Below, in pieces: positions 21,914 through 34,069 of a DNA stretch of 64,000 nt. Numbering within the stretch: the stretch's first letter is position 1; each line of letters starts with the position of its first letter. The notes under the pieces are model-generated. The model was not told the DNA's origin and did no database searches. It worked only from the letters and a program-made list of their open reading frames with translations. The position numbers were made by a program, and so were the translations under genes. Source of the DNA: Nilaparvata lugens (lineage: Eukaryota; Arthropoda; Insecta; Hemiptera; Delphacidae); contig NC_052506.1 of the NCBI RefSeq assembly GCF_014356525.2, forward strand, positions 28,456,372 through 28,520,371, read 5' to 3'.

Positions 21914-23340
21914 TTTTTGGGTGTTGGTCTGTGTGTGTGTGTGGTGTGTGTGTGTGTCTGTGAACACGATAACTCCATTCCTAATTAACCGATTGACTTG
22001 AAATTTTAAACTTAAGGTCCTTATACCATGAAGATCCGACAATAAGAAATTCAATAAAATTAAATTCAAAAAGGCGGAAAATATGGCGGATAATGGCTAA
22101 AAATGACTTGACCGATTTTTTTCAAATTCATACCCTGTATAGTTATATAAATCAGCTCTATTAACTGGCATGAGTCTCCTCCCTGAGAAATCGACAGGGG
22201 TCCACCCCATCCTTGAGAAATTAACTTTGTAACCTTCTCGTGCGTGAGGTAGGTAGGTAGAGCAGTTTATTCAAAAGAACACATGTCGATATTTTATTTG
22301 TAGAACAGCTGTTTTGACAACTTTTAAAAAATCCTCAAATTTCATAATTCAAACAAAGGAAAATGTACTCTGAACACAATAACAATAGTATAATCGCAGT
22401 TTTAATTATTTAGCCGCCAATCGGCATAATGTTATTCCGCTAAATTATCCTCGTTAATGAGGCTTATAGATCAATGAGCAAGGAAAGTTGTGTGAGTGTA
22501 CCACACCAGATTTTTAATATTGTAATATTGAATAGTAATGATCTTTCATTATATTTAGGCTATTACGCAATTGACCATTTGGCAAACAGGAATGTTTATT
22601 GCAATAAATAATCATTTATTTATTATTTGTGGATTAAAAATGTTGTGTTCATCACGAGACAAAATTACATTTTCTTTCTCGGGGAAATGGTTACAATGGC
22701 CTTCACTGGTTTCAATGGAAATGGGAACAATGGCCTTCATTGTTCCCCTCAGGGAGGGGATGAAAAAGTTATACTTTCATTTACATTAACTTTGTCCCTA
22801 GATGTACAAAAATAACCATCATATATACTTAGTTGAGACTCCTTCGTCCTTCTTCAGACAAAAAAGGATAGGCTCTCGATATACGTTCAAAAAGGTGGTT
22901 TTTGGGTATTGGTATGTGTGTGTGTATGAATGTATAATATGTTTGTCTGTGTACACGATATCAATTAACGGAATGACTTGAAATTTGGAACTTAAGGTCC
23001 TACACTATAAGGATCCGACAAGAACAATTTCAATCAAATGCAATTCAAGATGGCGGCTAAATTGTCGAAAATGATGTCAAAAACAGGGATTTTCGCGATT
23101 TTCTCAAAAACAGCTCAACGATTTTGATTAAATTTATACCTAGAATAGTCATTGATATAAGCTCTATCAACTGCCACAAGTCCCATATCTGTAAAAATTT
23201 CAGAAGCTCCGCTCCATCTATGCAAAGTTTGATTTTAGATTTCCAATTATCAGGCTTCAGAAACAATTTAAACGAAAAATTTCAAGTGGAAAAGATTGAC
23301 CATGGAAATCTCTACAATTAATGTCCGCAGAAACATTTTC
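21914..23340. repeat. Second and third copies of the TG-centred repeat
   Basis: At 21914-22517 the order (GGGTGTTGGTCTG, TG tract, GAACACGATAACTCC, GGTCCTTATACCATG, GGCGGATAAT, GTACCACACCAGA) repeats that of 20927-21913. Both copies end in GTGTGAGTGTACCACACCAG. A more diverged copy occupies about 22880-23340. The region holds no gene. Confidence 0.75.
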
Positions 23341-23432
23341 ACCTAATATTGAAAATAAGCTCGAAATTCGAGAAAATGTGATTATTCAAATGCAAACTTA
23401 ATGAGAGAGGCAACCATTGACTTCAATGTACC

Positions 23433-23652
23433 TATAGAGTGGTCCACGTTATAATGACAGTGGATAAAGATAGAAGAATAGCGATGCCAATTCTCTGCAT
23501 TAATTAATTATATTTCTACACCGTCAAAAACATAATTGTCATCGTTGTGAACCTAGAAAAGGTATAGTACCACCGGCTTTGTCGAATGATAGAGAAGGAT
23601 AGCAAAACCGAAGTTGATCAAATACTGTCATTATAACGTGGACCGCACTATA
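23433..23652. mobile_element. MITE with TATAGTG-type TIRs (family T), copy 1
   Basis: A 220-bp unit is bounded by inverted ends GGTCCACGTTATAATGACAG and its complement, each flanked by TATA, consistent with insertion at TA. Related copies are at 46914-47132 and 53069-53277, and a rearranged one is at about 48914-49237. It is non-coding. Confidence 0.85.
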
Positions 23653-24355
23653 GAGTATTCTAGTTACCTTGGTTGAAATCATTCACTCGAAGAGATAGCA
23701 GAATATTATTAATCTCGTCAGCTAATTGATTTTCTATGTATAAAAATGAATGTCTTGTATGTTTGTTCCCTTTAGACTTAAAAACTACTGGACAGAACGG
23801 CATGAAACTTTGGAAATATGTTGTGAGAATATTGGGGATGGTTTCTGTCCAGAAACTTTAATAGGGGGGCTAATGATAATAACAATAATTTATTAATCCA
23901 TTTTACAGACCTATGTTTTCGTACTTGCCGGCCAAGCGGCTAACGTAGAACGGGAAGATGATCATGATTCAAGATCATTTTGTGATAATATACAGAGTGA
24001 GTCATATGTATGGGAACCCTTCAATAAGTTGGAGACTGTTGTAGATATAACACTGTTACTTTCAGGATAAGTTGCTGGTCAAATACTCTACGTTTTGACG
24101 TACACCTCATCGAATTTCAACCCCTCATAAGGAGGTGACTTGGGGGTTGTAACTCGAATATTTCAAAATAATGAAGACTTGCACAACTGCAAGTATTGAT
24201 AACAGAATTGTTAGCCAATGTATAATCGTTAAACTCAAAAATCCCAGATGGGGAATCGAAGCAAGATAAAAGTTATACGTTTGGGAATCAGATCCAATTA
24301 TTAACTTGCAGTTTTCTTTCATACCTATTAGCCTACAGTATTATTTATCATAAGA
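23653..24355. other. Non-genic, likely dispersed repeats
   Basis: The tract at 23736-23870 (TGTATGTTTGTTCCC and GGCATGAAACTTTGG) and that at 23985-24140 (GAGTGAGTCATATGTATGGG) have the look of dispersed repeats, but no second copy lies in this window. No exon is seen. Confidence 0.4.
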
Positions 24356-24570
24356 GTGTATTTGCGGTACACTTCTTCTGTTCGGTACACTTTTCTTTTT
24401 TATTTAAATTGGATATTCTTTCTCAATATAATTGTTAAGATCATTATATATAAGAGTGAGAAAAAGTGGCAACTGAAATTTTTAAGTTATCTAATAATCG
24501 AGTTATGGGTTGCTGAAAGTGCTAACTCCGTTTTCTTTCCAGATCATAAACGGTTTCGAATTTTCCATTG
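24356..24570. repeat. Diverged copy of the arm repeat found at 26200-26337 and 29191-29330
   Basis: The order GTTCGGTACACTTTTCTT, TTGGATA, AATATAATTGTTAAGATCAT, AAAAAGTGGCAACTGA, GAGTTATGGGTTG matches the inner part of the outer arms of the inverted structure at 25840-29680. No TAGTCCGGG element follows here, so this is a copy without it. Confidence 0.7.
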
Positions 24571-24767
24571 GAGTTTTTTTTAATACATTCAGAATAGCAT
24601 TGGCTTTATTGTTCTAATATGATATTTTTTCGCGATTTATGCCAAAATAAACAAGTTATCGAATTTACGAAAAATGTTACTTTTCTATTTATGAACGATA
24701 TGGGAATAAAATGTGTAAGTTTGGAAAAATACATTTTTTGAATTTTTAAGAGAAGTCTGTTAATGGG

Positions 24768-24960
24768 CGGTGTGAATAAAAACGAGTAGGACAAGTAAAT
24801 ACTTGAATGACATGTAAACGCCAAAATTGAAGTGAATAAAAGAAGTATTTACTCTTACTCGCGAGTAAATACTTGAGAGGCTAGTAAACCCCTGAAAAAT
24901 GCCAATTTTGGTGTGAATAAACGCAAGTAAATACTTCTGTAGCAAGTAAATACTCGTCCA
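24768..24960. repeat. Cluster of GTAAATACTTG motifs
   Basis: The 11-mer GTAAATACTTG or a close variant occurs at about 24793, 24863, 24924 and 24943, and its complement at 24843. These sit in three spaced units, each starting with GTGAATAAA (about 24772, 24832, 24913). Such iterated motifs just upstream of a transposase fragment resemble the subterminal repeats of a DNA transposon. Confidence 0.75.
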
Positions 24961-25031
24961 TTCGCAAGTCAACCCTACCCCAGACTTGCAGTCGTACTTG
25001 TACACGAGAGTTGGCTGCATTTATGAACCTG

Positions 25032-25100
25032 AATCGGGACTTATATCACGCCGGTCTCTATAACGTTTCACACGTGACCGGCGTAATATAAATCCCGATC
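25032..25100. repeat. Hairpin/inverted repeat
   Basis: The arms ATCGGGACTTATATCACGCC and GGCGTAATATAAATCCCGAT are near-perfect complements around a loop of about 25 nt. It lies directly before the Harbinger transposase fragment. Confidence 0.85.
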
Positions 25101-25108
25101 TATCTAAG

Positions 25109-25416
25109 GGACTATTACGGTTTGAGAGCGAAAACGTAGATTTTCTCACTTCGCACTTTCTTGATGAAAACACTGATGCAAGGGGAGGAGGATTAACTGC
25201 AAGGAAAACGATGGAAATTTTTCTGAGATACCTAGTGATCCAGGATTCCAAAGTGGTGTTGCCAACGACATGGGGGTTGAAAGAAGTACAGCCAGCAGAA
25301 CATTTTCAAGTGTATTGAATAAAATTAATAGTGTCGAGGTCTGAAGATTGGATTAAATTTCCAAGCACTATTGAAGATATGGATCAGGCCAAGGCAGATT
25401 GGGCTTCAAAATTTCG
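25109..25416 (+). pseudogene. PIF/Harbinger transposase (HARBI1-like) fragment
   Basis: Joining three frames gives an N-terminal HARBI1-type segment. It has GLLRFESENVDFLTSHF, a TARKTMEIFLRYLG block, SGVANDMGVERSTASRTF (the helix-turn-helix-like 'GVxxDxGVxxxTxSRT' motif) and SEDWIKFPSTIEDMDQAKAD. There is a one-base deletion near 25231 and another frame change near 25325. Similarity stops at about 25416, where a (TTCAA)n-headed sequence begins. The catalytic DDE part is not seen. HARBI1-like identity is well supported by the motif order; it is a dead copy. Confidence 0.78.
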
Positions 25417-25417
25417 C

Positions 25418-25448
25418 ATTCAATTCAGTTCAATTCAATTCAATTCAG
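25418..25448. repeat. (TTCAA)n short tandem repeat
   Basis: About six TTCAA/TTCAG pentamers occur at the point where the transposase fragment breaks off. This may be the tail or head of an inserted retroelement. Confidence 0.8.
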
Positions 25449-26337
25449 TTTATTTCCAAAAACATATTACACGAATAAGAAATACAATATACAACATATT
25501 TTGGAATCCCCCTACTAGACTATCCATCTGTGTGTAGGGGGGGAGTTCCACTTTATACTTAATAAGCTTAATCTGCTCATAGAAGTAAAATAATAGAGAA
25601 TACACTTATATTATGGATGTATTATTAATATTCTGATTATAAAATAGATAATATATGTGCTGATGTATATTTAAGAATGAGTATGTAGGAATAAGTATAC
25701 TTAATACCTTGATTGATAAAAGAATAAATAAAGAAGAAATAACAATATTTTTTTGAAGACCGCAGTGGCAGGGATTCCAGAAATTCTCAGAAGAGAGAAT
25801 GAAAAAAAAGCATAAACCAGAAATCATCCAAGGCAGATTTCAACCAATCAATTTATGAATGGAAAAAATATCATTTGAAATAATGAATAATTATTAATAT
25901 TCAAAATGTATAATTTTATGAGTTCTCATTTTATTTTTTTTTTTGAAAATCAGAAAAAATATAGATAGAACAAATTTGCATTCAAAATGTACACGCCAAC
26001 AATGTCAACAGCTGATTGGGATGGCTGCAAGATAATACGCAAAGTATTAAGAGTACGCAAAGTAATACTTTGCGCACTAGAGCCGTAAAGTGATTCATTG
26101 CGTTCTGTAATTAGTGCAGGAATGGTCACTTTTCAAGGTAACTGTAGGAAAAATAATTAATTATTCTCTGTTATTATTTTTGACCACTCTTAAGGCTGTT
26201 CGGTACCCTTTTTTCATTATTCAAATTGGATACCTAATCTTTTTCAATATAATTGTTGAGATCATTATAAGAGTGGGAAAAAGTGGCAACTGAGATTTAT
26301 AAGTGGTCTAATAAGCGAGTTATGGGTTGTTGAAATG

Positions 26338-29190
26338 TAGTCCGGGCGCAAATGTCATGAATAAGGCACTCTGTGGTCATTTTTGAGTAACAGCCGAGGA
26401 AGATGGCCCAATATCTTCGTTAGGTCTAGCATAATAAGGATCGTGATGATAAGTCGAAATCACAGGCAAACACCTCGGAAACAAGATGGCCGCCAAAATT
26501 TCCAGGGTTTTGCTATATCGCTTGTATTTCAAAAACCGTTAAAGATGTTGAACCGTTTTTTTAGACGAAAATATTTTTAAAATCTTCCTCTACAATTTTT
26601 GTTTAATAACATTTTCCTCTAAAACGCATATTTTTTTAATTATAACCTTCAAAAGCCCAAAAAATGTTTTTTTTTCTAAATTTGTTCAAATTTCATTCCA
26701 TTATAACTTTTTTGTGCAAGATATACAGAGAAATTTTAAATCTATGAAATTTAGAGCGTTTTTTCAACTTTGTAACGATATAATATCTTCATGCGCTGTA
26801 CGTCGAAAAATGAGTTCTCCAGCGCCCTCCAAAGAAAACCCTGCTTGACTTCTGGTGCGTTTTTCCATACGCATGAGGTAACAAGCTAGAACTATAAAAT
26901 CGATTTTTTCATGACTACTTTAAGATAGAGACTTGCAAATGGTTTCAATCTCTTCGTTACAACAAGACGAATAAAAATATTGATGATGGAAACAACGAAA
27001 ATTTTATTATAGACATCATTGAAAAATACATGATGGCGGTCATTATTGACAGACATTTTTATATCGCTCGTTATTCAGTTATTGTGAGATATATCGTATT
27101 GGTTTTACCACCAAAGTGTTTAGAATTGACCAAACAATTATGTTTGAAAGAATCATCTCATTTCGACAACTCTTTCCATTATTTATTCAACTTCAAAAAC
27201 TTGAAACATACATTTTTGGGGACAATATTTTACTTTCCTCTCGGTATTATGTATTCTACTAGGAGAAGATACCTTTCCTCAGTGTTTGAAGGAAGCTATT
27301 ATATGCCCAATTTTTAAAGCAGGGGACAAGAAAGATTTGAACTGTTATAGACCAATATCACTTTTAAATATATTAGCAAAAATTTTTGAGAAATTAGAGC
27401 TGAAACTGGATTACAGAAAATCTCAAATTGGCTAAATCAGAATCTGCTCACTCTTAACTATGACAACACCCACTTTCTAACTTTCTCAGCTACACAACAT
27501 GGACAGCCCACAGAAAACCTTCTAACAACTTCTATCAACTTTTCCAACACCACGGCATTCACTATCCACAGAAAACCAACAATAAAATACCTCGGCATTA
27601 TACTAGATTCTTTTCTACGCTGGGATCATCATATTGATTGCCTCTGCAAGAAGTTAAGAAAAGTAATATTCAAGTTCAAAATGCTGAGAACAATATTATA
27701 GACGAGAAGTGCATGAAGATCGTCTACTATTCCTTAGTTCAGTCTTGCTTATCTATGGAATTGTAGGATGGGGAGGAACAAACTACGTTCACCTCGACCC
27801 CCTTATAAAAGTGCAAAAACTAATAATTGAAATAATCAAGCAGAAGCCACCTCGTTATCCATTAGACCAGCTCTACAATGAGTTTGGTGTGATGGACGCA
27901 AGACAACTCTACTCCCTAGAAATTATTTGCAGACTGCACAAGAACCCAGAAAGCTTTCAAAACAGAAACCACTGTCATAACACAAGAAATAGAAGCTTAC
28001 TTATCACTAGGAAGGCAACATACCAACGACACTTCAACCACCTAGCACCAAAACTCCACAATTTACTTCCTGAACACATCAAGATAATAGAAAAGTCAAG
28101 AAAATTTAAATGCGCCGTTAAAAACTGGATCACAACAACTGGAAGACATAATATAGAAAACATAGTTTCGAACAATATTTGAGCTCACTTACCCAATGTA
28201 TTTGCACCCCCACTCTAAATTTAATGTATTAATACTACACCTGCTCTAGAACATTGGTTTTCCATAGTTGAGTAGGTTAATTTCCGAAAAATGCAATTTA
28301 TTTATATTTGTAGTAAAATTCATATATTGTATTTATGAATATTATGTACATTTTATTGATTAGAATGTTTATTTGTATATTAATGGAAATAAAATTTATT
28401 TGTATTTGTATTCGCAGTAGACAAACAATGGTATTATTGGCATAGTGTTGTATAATATTCCCAAAAGCTTCAAAATGACATGTAAATGATTGTTGTAAGT
28501 CCATATTTTAAGGCTGGAGCGTCATCGGAAAAAGAGTGAAAAGTACTGTTTGCAGTGGAAAACACACTTTTCCACCATATGCCAAACTCAACAATATTAT
28601 TAGAAAACCATGTAACTCATGACTCCTTGAAGGTACAGACTTGGAAATGTTATCAATCTCTTCGTAATTATGTGTAGAAAGAGAATAATATCCATGATGG
28701 CAATCTCAAAAATGTTTGTCATCATGAAAAAAACAAGATAGCGTCGAAAATATATCGATTTTCAAGAAATCGTCTGTAATTCTGATAATGTCGAGGATAT
28801 CGGATCAATTCAGGCATCTGGAAGCTCCAAAATAATCATACAACAATATCCAAAAGATTTATCCAATTCCACTAACTTTTAATATGGTGAATATAACTTC
28901 AAACTCTTGCTTTTATTGAACAAATTCTAGAGGAAGATTTTAAAATATTTTCGTCTAAAAAAACGGTTCAATATCTTGAACGGTTTTTGAAATACAAGCG
29001 ATATAGCAAAACCCTGAAAATTTTGGCGGCCATCTTGTTTCCGAGGTGTTTGCCTGTGATTTCGACTTATCATCACGATCCTTATTATGCTAGACCTAAC
29101 GAAGATATTGGGCCATCTTCCTCGGCTGTTACTCAAAAATGACCACAGAGTGCCTTATTCATGACATTTGCGCCCGGACTACACTTCAAC
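26338..29190. mobile_element. TAGTCCGGG-ended hAT-like element, copy 1 (with LINE inside)
   Basis: The ends are TAGTCCGGGCGCAAATGTCA and its exact complement. The interior, apart from the LINE at about 27257-28412, matches the element at 42118-44002 in the reverse direction (26590-27256 with 43150-43800; 28413-28870 with 42760-43140). No transposase is encoded, so it is non-autonomous. No direct target duplication is seen because the flanks are themselves inverted copies. Confidence 0.8.
27257..28412 (+). pseudogene. Truncated and internally deleted LINE ORF2 inserted in the hAT-like element
   Basis: The 5' part (27270-27390) encodes FPQCLKEAIICPIFKAGDKK and CYRPISLLNILAKIFEKL, the first RT motifs. 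It then jumps to KISNWLNQNLLTLNYDNTHF, IKYLGIILDSFLRWDHHI and the C-terminal region, including the open frame 27709-28182 (GIVGWGGTNYVHLDPLI, NHCHNTRNRSLL, FKCAVKNWI). The catalytic centre of the RT is missing, so there is a large internal deletion. The 3' end is AT-rich (TTTATTTGTATTTGTATT). TGTATTC occurs at both borders and once in the empty homologue near 43125, fitting a target-site duplication. Confidence 0.82.
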
Positions 29191-29884
29191 AACCCATAAC
29201 TCGCTTATTAGACCACTTATAAATCTCAGTTGCCACTTTTTCCCACTCTTATAATGATCTCAACAATTATATTGAAAAAGATTAGGTATCCAATTTGAAT
29301 AATGAAAAAAGTGTACCGAACAGCCTTAAGATTGGTCAAAAATAATAACAGAGAATAATTATTTTTCCTACAGTTACCTTGAAAAGTGACCATTCCTGCA
29401 CTGATTACAGAACGCAATGAATCACTTTTCCGCTCTAGTGCGCAAAGTATTACTTTGCGTACTCTTAATACTTTGCGTATTATCTTGCAGCCATCCCAAT
29501 CAGCTGTTGACATTGTTGGCGTGTACATTTTGAATGCAAATTTGTTCTATCTATATTTTTTCTAATTTTCAAAAAATAAAAATAAAATGAGAACTCATAA
29601 AATTATACATTTTGAATATTAATAATTATTCATTATTTCAAATGATATTTTTTCCATTCATAAATTGATTGGTTGAAAACTTATTCAGAAATTAAGATTA
29701 ACTCAAAATTATTCAAATTTTCAAATTAATTAAATTTTTGATTTGAATAAATTATCAATTAATAATTTTCAATTGGATTATGAAGTTTAAGATAAATTAA
29801 AGTTGTAATTGATAACAAAATTATACAGACAAACATTTGATGGATTTCAGCCATCAATTTACCCATAATCAACACTTCTCATAT

Positions 29885-30050
29885 TCAATGGTAACTGTAG
29901 GAAAAATTTAATGTGAAATACGTGCGCAAAGTTCCTCTGCTGCACTCAAGAAACCATTCCGCCCTCGCCTACGGCTCGTGCGTAGATGTTTCTTTCGGTG
30001 CAGCAAACTGTCACTTTGCGCACCTATGTGTTTTCTGTAACTATTGGAAA
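29885..30050. repeat. MITE with GTGCGCAAAGT inverted ends, copy 1
   Basis: A block from TGGTAACTGTAGGAAAAATT contains GTGCGCAAAG...GCTGCACTCAAGAAACC facing GTTTCTTTCGGTGCAGCAAA...CTTTGCGCAC. The same block is at 55088-55240. The GCAAAGT motif also recurs in the outer arms at 26040-26075. Confidence 0.7.
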
Positions 30051-31973
30051 TAAATTCGATTTGATTAGAAGATTCGTATCACTCTCTTGTGTAATTATTT
30101 AAATACCAACATAAGCAATATCTATGAGTGTCTCTTAAGTATGTGCTGATCTGGTGCTAACTGTCTTAAACAGTACAGTATGCTGAATCAACATACCGAT
30201 ATTGTCCTGACTCCAATACTCTGCATTCCACAAGTACTCAGACTTCTACTGTCTCGGACTACCACGAACATTTTACATTTGAGAAAAGGTACAAGTTGAA
30301 GGTTGACAAAAAATGAGAAACAAGGAAAATAATAAATTTATATATTGATATTTCAGAATATGATTATATTATTGCTTATTTATGGTCAAGTATTCAAATA
30401 CTAATACTACACATTTACTATCTATAACTAATAACAATATTCATCCACTATCTTGGTGTTTAATTTTGTGAAAAATTTTACGTTAAAAATGATACTTTAT
30501 TCATCAAAGTTTGTTTATTAATTTACAATAAAAAATGCAATGCCAAGAATTAGTTGTTTTTTTTTTGAAAAATGTGATTTTGTCAGTATTTAATTATTAG
30601 AAATATAGGGAGGGTCTTGATATCAGTTCATCACATGCCTATTTTGAACATTTCGTGAGAAACAGAAACAAGTGGGAAGTTGAGCCAATCAGTTCTTTGA
30701 ATTTCATGGCATCATGACATAATCGTTATGTTTGATTTTGCTTCAAAGTTGAAAGGGTAGGTTAGGAGGTTGGGTTTTTACTTTTAAATTACAATATGCT
30801 GATATTATTGTAAATATCATTCAAATATATATGATTCTGACTTTCTGAAAGCAATGTCAACTTGACAAACTGAGATTTCGACCCTCCCAAACAGCTGATT
30901 CCAAAGCGTTCAACTAAAAATTCATGATGAAGTAAGTGAATATCACCCGAAAGAAAAAACTGTTATGAGATTCAGTATTATTCCAAATATCACCATAACT
31001 GAATACTGTAGTTTTCCTAGTTGGCCTAAACTCATTTTCACAATGTAGAATATAAGTGTGAAGAAATGAAATGTCCAAAATGAGTAAATCAATTCATGGC
31101 TTTTGATTGCATATATGAATGCATCCATCCAATAACATTTAAACAAATAGGCTCCTCCAGAATCAATCTGTATCAAGTTTGGTATCAATTATCTCATCGG
31201 ATTTTCAGCTGGTTTGAACTGGCATTACATCTCACAATATCGCTAATATTAAGTTTAATGAAATGTTTCCAATGTGTATTTGCTACATTAGTATCAATCA
31301 CTGAGAACTTAAATTCGAATTATATTTGATAAAAATCAAGTACTGACTATGAAAGAATAGAGTTGTACGAGAAATACTGAATCCATGATGAAACGTGAGC
31401 TAGCGTAAAATAATTTTCCTTGTGATTGGTTAGCTAATGCCATTTTTTGTACTAACATCACAATATTTATGTTATTATTCCACCATTATGCATGTTAAAA
31501 ATACAGTATAATGCATCCAATCTGAAATTATTACTTTAATTATTTTAACGAATAAAGGACTCTGAAGTGTTAATATCAAGTTTTCTTTGTTCAAAGAATT
31601 TTCTGATACGTCTTTATAAATTCTACCAGGACCCTGATGCATGAAAAAATAAAGACTAATTCAAAAAGACTAAAATTCAAGTAATTTCCTATTCTTATAA
31701 CCAGATGGCTACTAATTCTAAGATAAGGCTTTTTCGAAAAGAAGGCTTCTCTGATTGGTTCTCGTGAAATTAATCATGAGTGAAATTTAGCTAATTTTTG
31801 TGCAACTTAGCTTGTATTTTCTCATGCAATAGGTCCCAGATTGAACGGAACTTGGCAAACACACGATGCTTGCAGATAAACATCATGTGTAAGCCAAGTT
31901 AGGTTCGATTTAATAGAATACCTATATTATAAGGACAGCGAAAAAATAGGACATACAAAAATCGATGTGTGAG
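30051..31973. other. Intergenic, nothing recognised
   Basis: AT-rich sequence without a convincing exon. Short frames at 30943-31188 and 31096-31329 overlap on opposite strands and lack splice context. A partial CCGGTT-type MITE end lies at 31735-31810. Confidence 0.4.
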
Positions 31974-32727
31974 TATAGTCTGTATAAAATAAGTTGAGGC
32001 TTGGCCCTCTCCATCCGAAGAAATAACAGCGTGTTATAATTATAACAGGAATAAAATAGTGTAGAATTGCGACTTTCTCAAATTTCCAAATTAACCACAG
32101 AATTAAAGTAAATGCAGAACCGATATTCCAGTAGTGATAAAATAGTTTCATGATTAGGGTTAAATTTTTCCGATGGAATTGAAGACATTATTAAAATAAG
32201 TTTTTTAATAATCAGAATTATGGGATATCGTAATAAGTAAGAATTTTATAACAAAATAATGGAGGGAATGCCTTTTTCTATTGGTGTTTGAATAATTTTT
32301 ATCCGACCTATAGTTATTTTTTATGATTATAATCGTCAATGTCGAGCAGAAAACAATTCTACAATTGTACATTCGACAGTTCGACATGTTAGAAACATTT
32401 TTGTTTCGGAATATATGTGGGTGGTGAACGCGAGAAAGTTACTCAGAAGTAATATGAATTATTTTTCCAATGATTATTAAAAGTTGTCGTAGAAAGTATT
32501 TTTACCTCTAAGGAGCTTTAAAGCCAGGAAAGCGGCTGCATGGTAGAGAACCCTTCAACTATGAAACGTTTTTATTACTACTGGAATATCGGGGATGATA
32601 TTCTACATAGAATTCTGTGGTTGAATTAGAAATTTGAGAAAGTCACAATCTCACACGACTTGGAAAAGTTATTTCTTCGAATGTAGAGCCAAGTCTCAAC
32701 TTATTTTATACAAAATTACAAACTATA
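31974..32727. mobile_element. Family M MITE, copy 2
   Basis: The ends TATAGTCTGTATAAAATAAG and the complementary TTATTTTATACAAA...ACTATA bound 754 bp, with GGCCCTC...CCATCCGAAG just inside each end. It is non-coding; spurious short frames occur on both strands. Confidence 0.82.
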
Positions 32728-34069
32728 ACTGGCCTATTTTATTCGGAATCTCTGAATACTCTCATCCAATTACGGTACTCAATTGCTTCCCAAAATGGTA
32801 TATTCGTTTAAAAGTAAGTTGGAAACATAAAATTACACTTGATATAATGGAATTTGATGGATGACGAAAGAAAGACTCTGATCTAATAGAAGAAACTTCT
32901 TGTTAAATAATTATGTACACAAGGATCTTATAATACAATGAATGATTTACCTTAACTATGATTAAAATCTATTAAAATACATTATACATTCTGAGAGTCA
33001 CGCAAAACCCCCCATAAAAACAATTTTGCTCACAATTATTTCCCGATGCTAATCCTGTTAATTTAGCAAGAAAATTTATCAAAATGTGCAAATATCCTAT
33101 TTGTTCTGATTAATGAGTATATCATCAGGAACCATAAGGATTTTTCGAATTCCAAGACCTTGAAGATTTTACTCAAAGCCAAAAACCATAGATTTGAGCC
33201 CTTCTCAATTTATTGTCTTCATTGCAATTCGAAAACTATCCAATTTGTTTAAAATATATATCTCTTCAAATTTTAATAAAGGCAGGTAAATCCAAAGCCT
33301 GACGATTCGAAATGATAATAAATGTCTTGCATGAACCAATGAACCAGTTTTACAATCCTATTAATTGATCAGGTGCGACCTGGAAACTCTGAGCCAGCCA
33401 GTGAGCCAGGTCACTCGATATTATTATTGCAATAGTCCTTTTCACGCTCCACGTGGAATAAATATATTTATTGAATTAAACCACTTAGAATTGTCTCAAA
33501 CATTCAATTATTTAAAAAATGCTGTTTCAACACTATCAATCTTTATTTAACTGAAAGCTTCAAAACTGAGCAACGGAATTACTCGCCGATTCACTCTTTC
33601 CTCAGCATCAATACACTTCTATTCGTAGCAATTACATTTCATCATCCAGCTGATAGCCCAGTAAATGAAGACAAAAAAGACAGGGTTTTGGGCAAGAAAT
33701 TGGGGAAAGCTGAATTTTAGCAGGGTGTTAGTACATAGAACATTGACTGGAACCGAAGAGTCCCCATCGTTATACTGCTTGCTAGAAAGTTAGAAACTGC
33801 AATTGTTTCGTAAAACATGTATAAATCTCGGCTCCAAAAATAAAGATATCGATATGACTGATTAAATACTTTCAAACGTGAATAGATCTACAATTAATGT
33901 CATACATCATTCCATCGTATATCTTTTGTTCAGGAAGTTATTCCCATACAAAGTCAGAAAATTGGGGAATTTTCACCTTATAATTTTGTATTTCATCTAA
34001 TAAAAGTTTACGCTTCCGTTTTTCGAGAAAAATGTTTCGTTCGTCATAGTTCGTTTTAAGACCTAAAAT
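32728..34069. other. Intergenic, nothing recognised
   Basis: No coding exon, RNA gene or clear repeat pair is apparent. Confidence 0.4.

Larger units (their letters stand above)
25840..29680. mobile_element. 3.8-kb inverted-repeat structure (outer arms about 490 bp)
   Basis: The left arm (25840-26337) and right arm (29191-29680) are inverted copies with very few differences. Matching blocks include GTACACGCCAACAATGTCAA, ATACGCAAAGTATTAAGAG, TGGCAACTGAGATTTATAAG and GAGTTATGGGTTGTTGAA. They directly enclose another inverted element (26338-29190). Together the two give continuous complementarity of about 770 bp per side. Short ORFs on plus at 26383-26580 and on minus at 28927-29136 are the same sequence in the two arms. 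Confidence 0.9.

Noticed and set aside
26383..29136. Identical small proteins predicted on opposite strands (26383-26580 and 28927-29136)
   Set aside because: They are the two inverted arms of one element, not conserved genes.
30755..30785. GGTTAGG-like stretches (also near 46805 and 52025) resembling insect telomere repeats
   Set aside because: Single imperfect units only; no tandem array.
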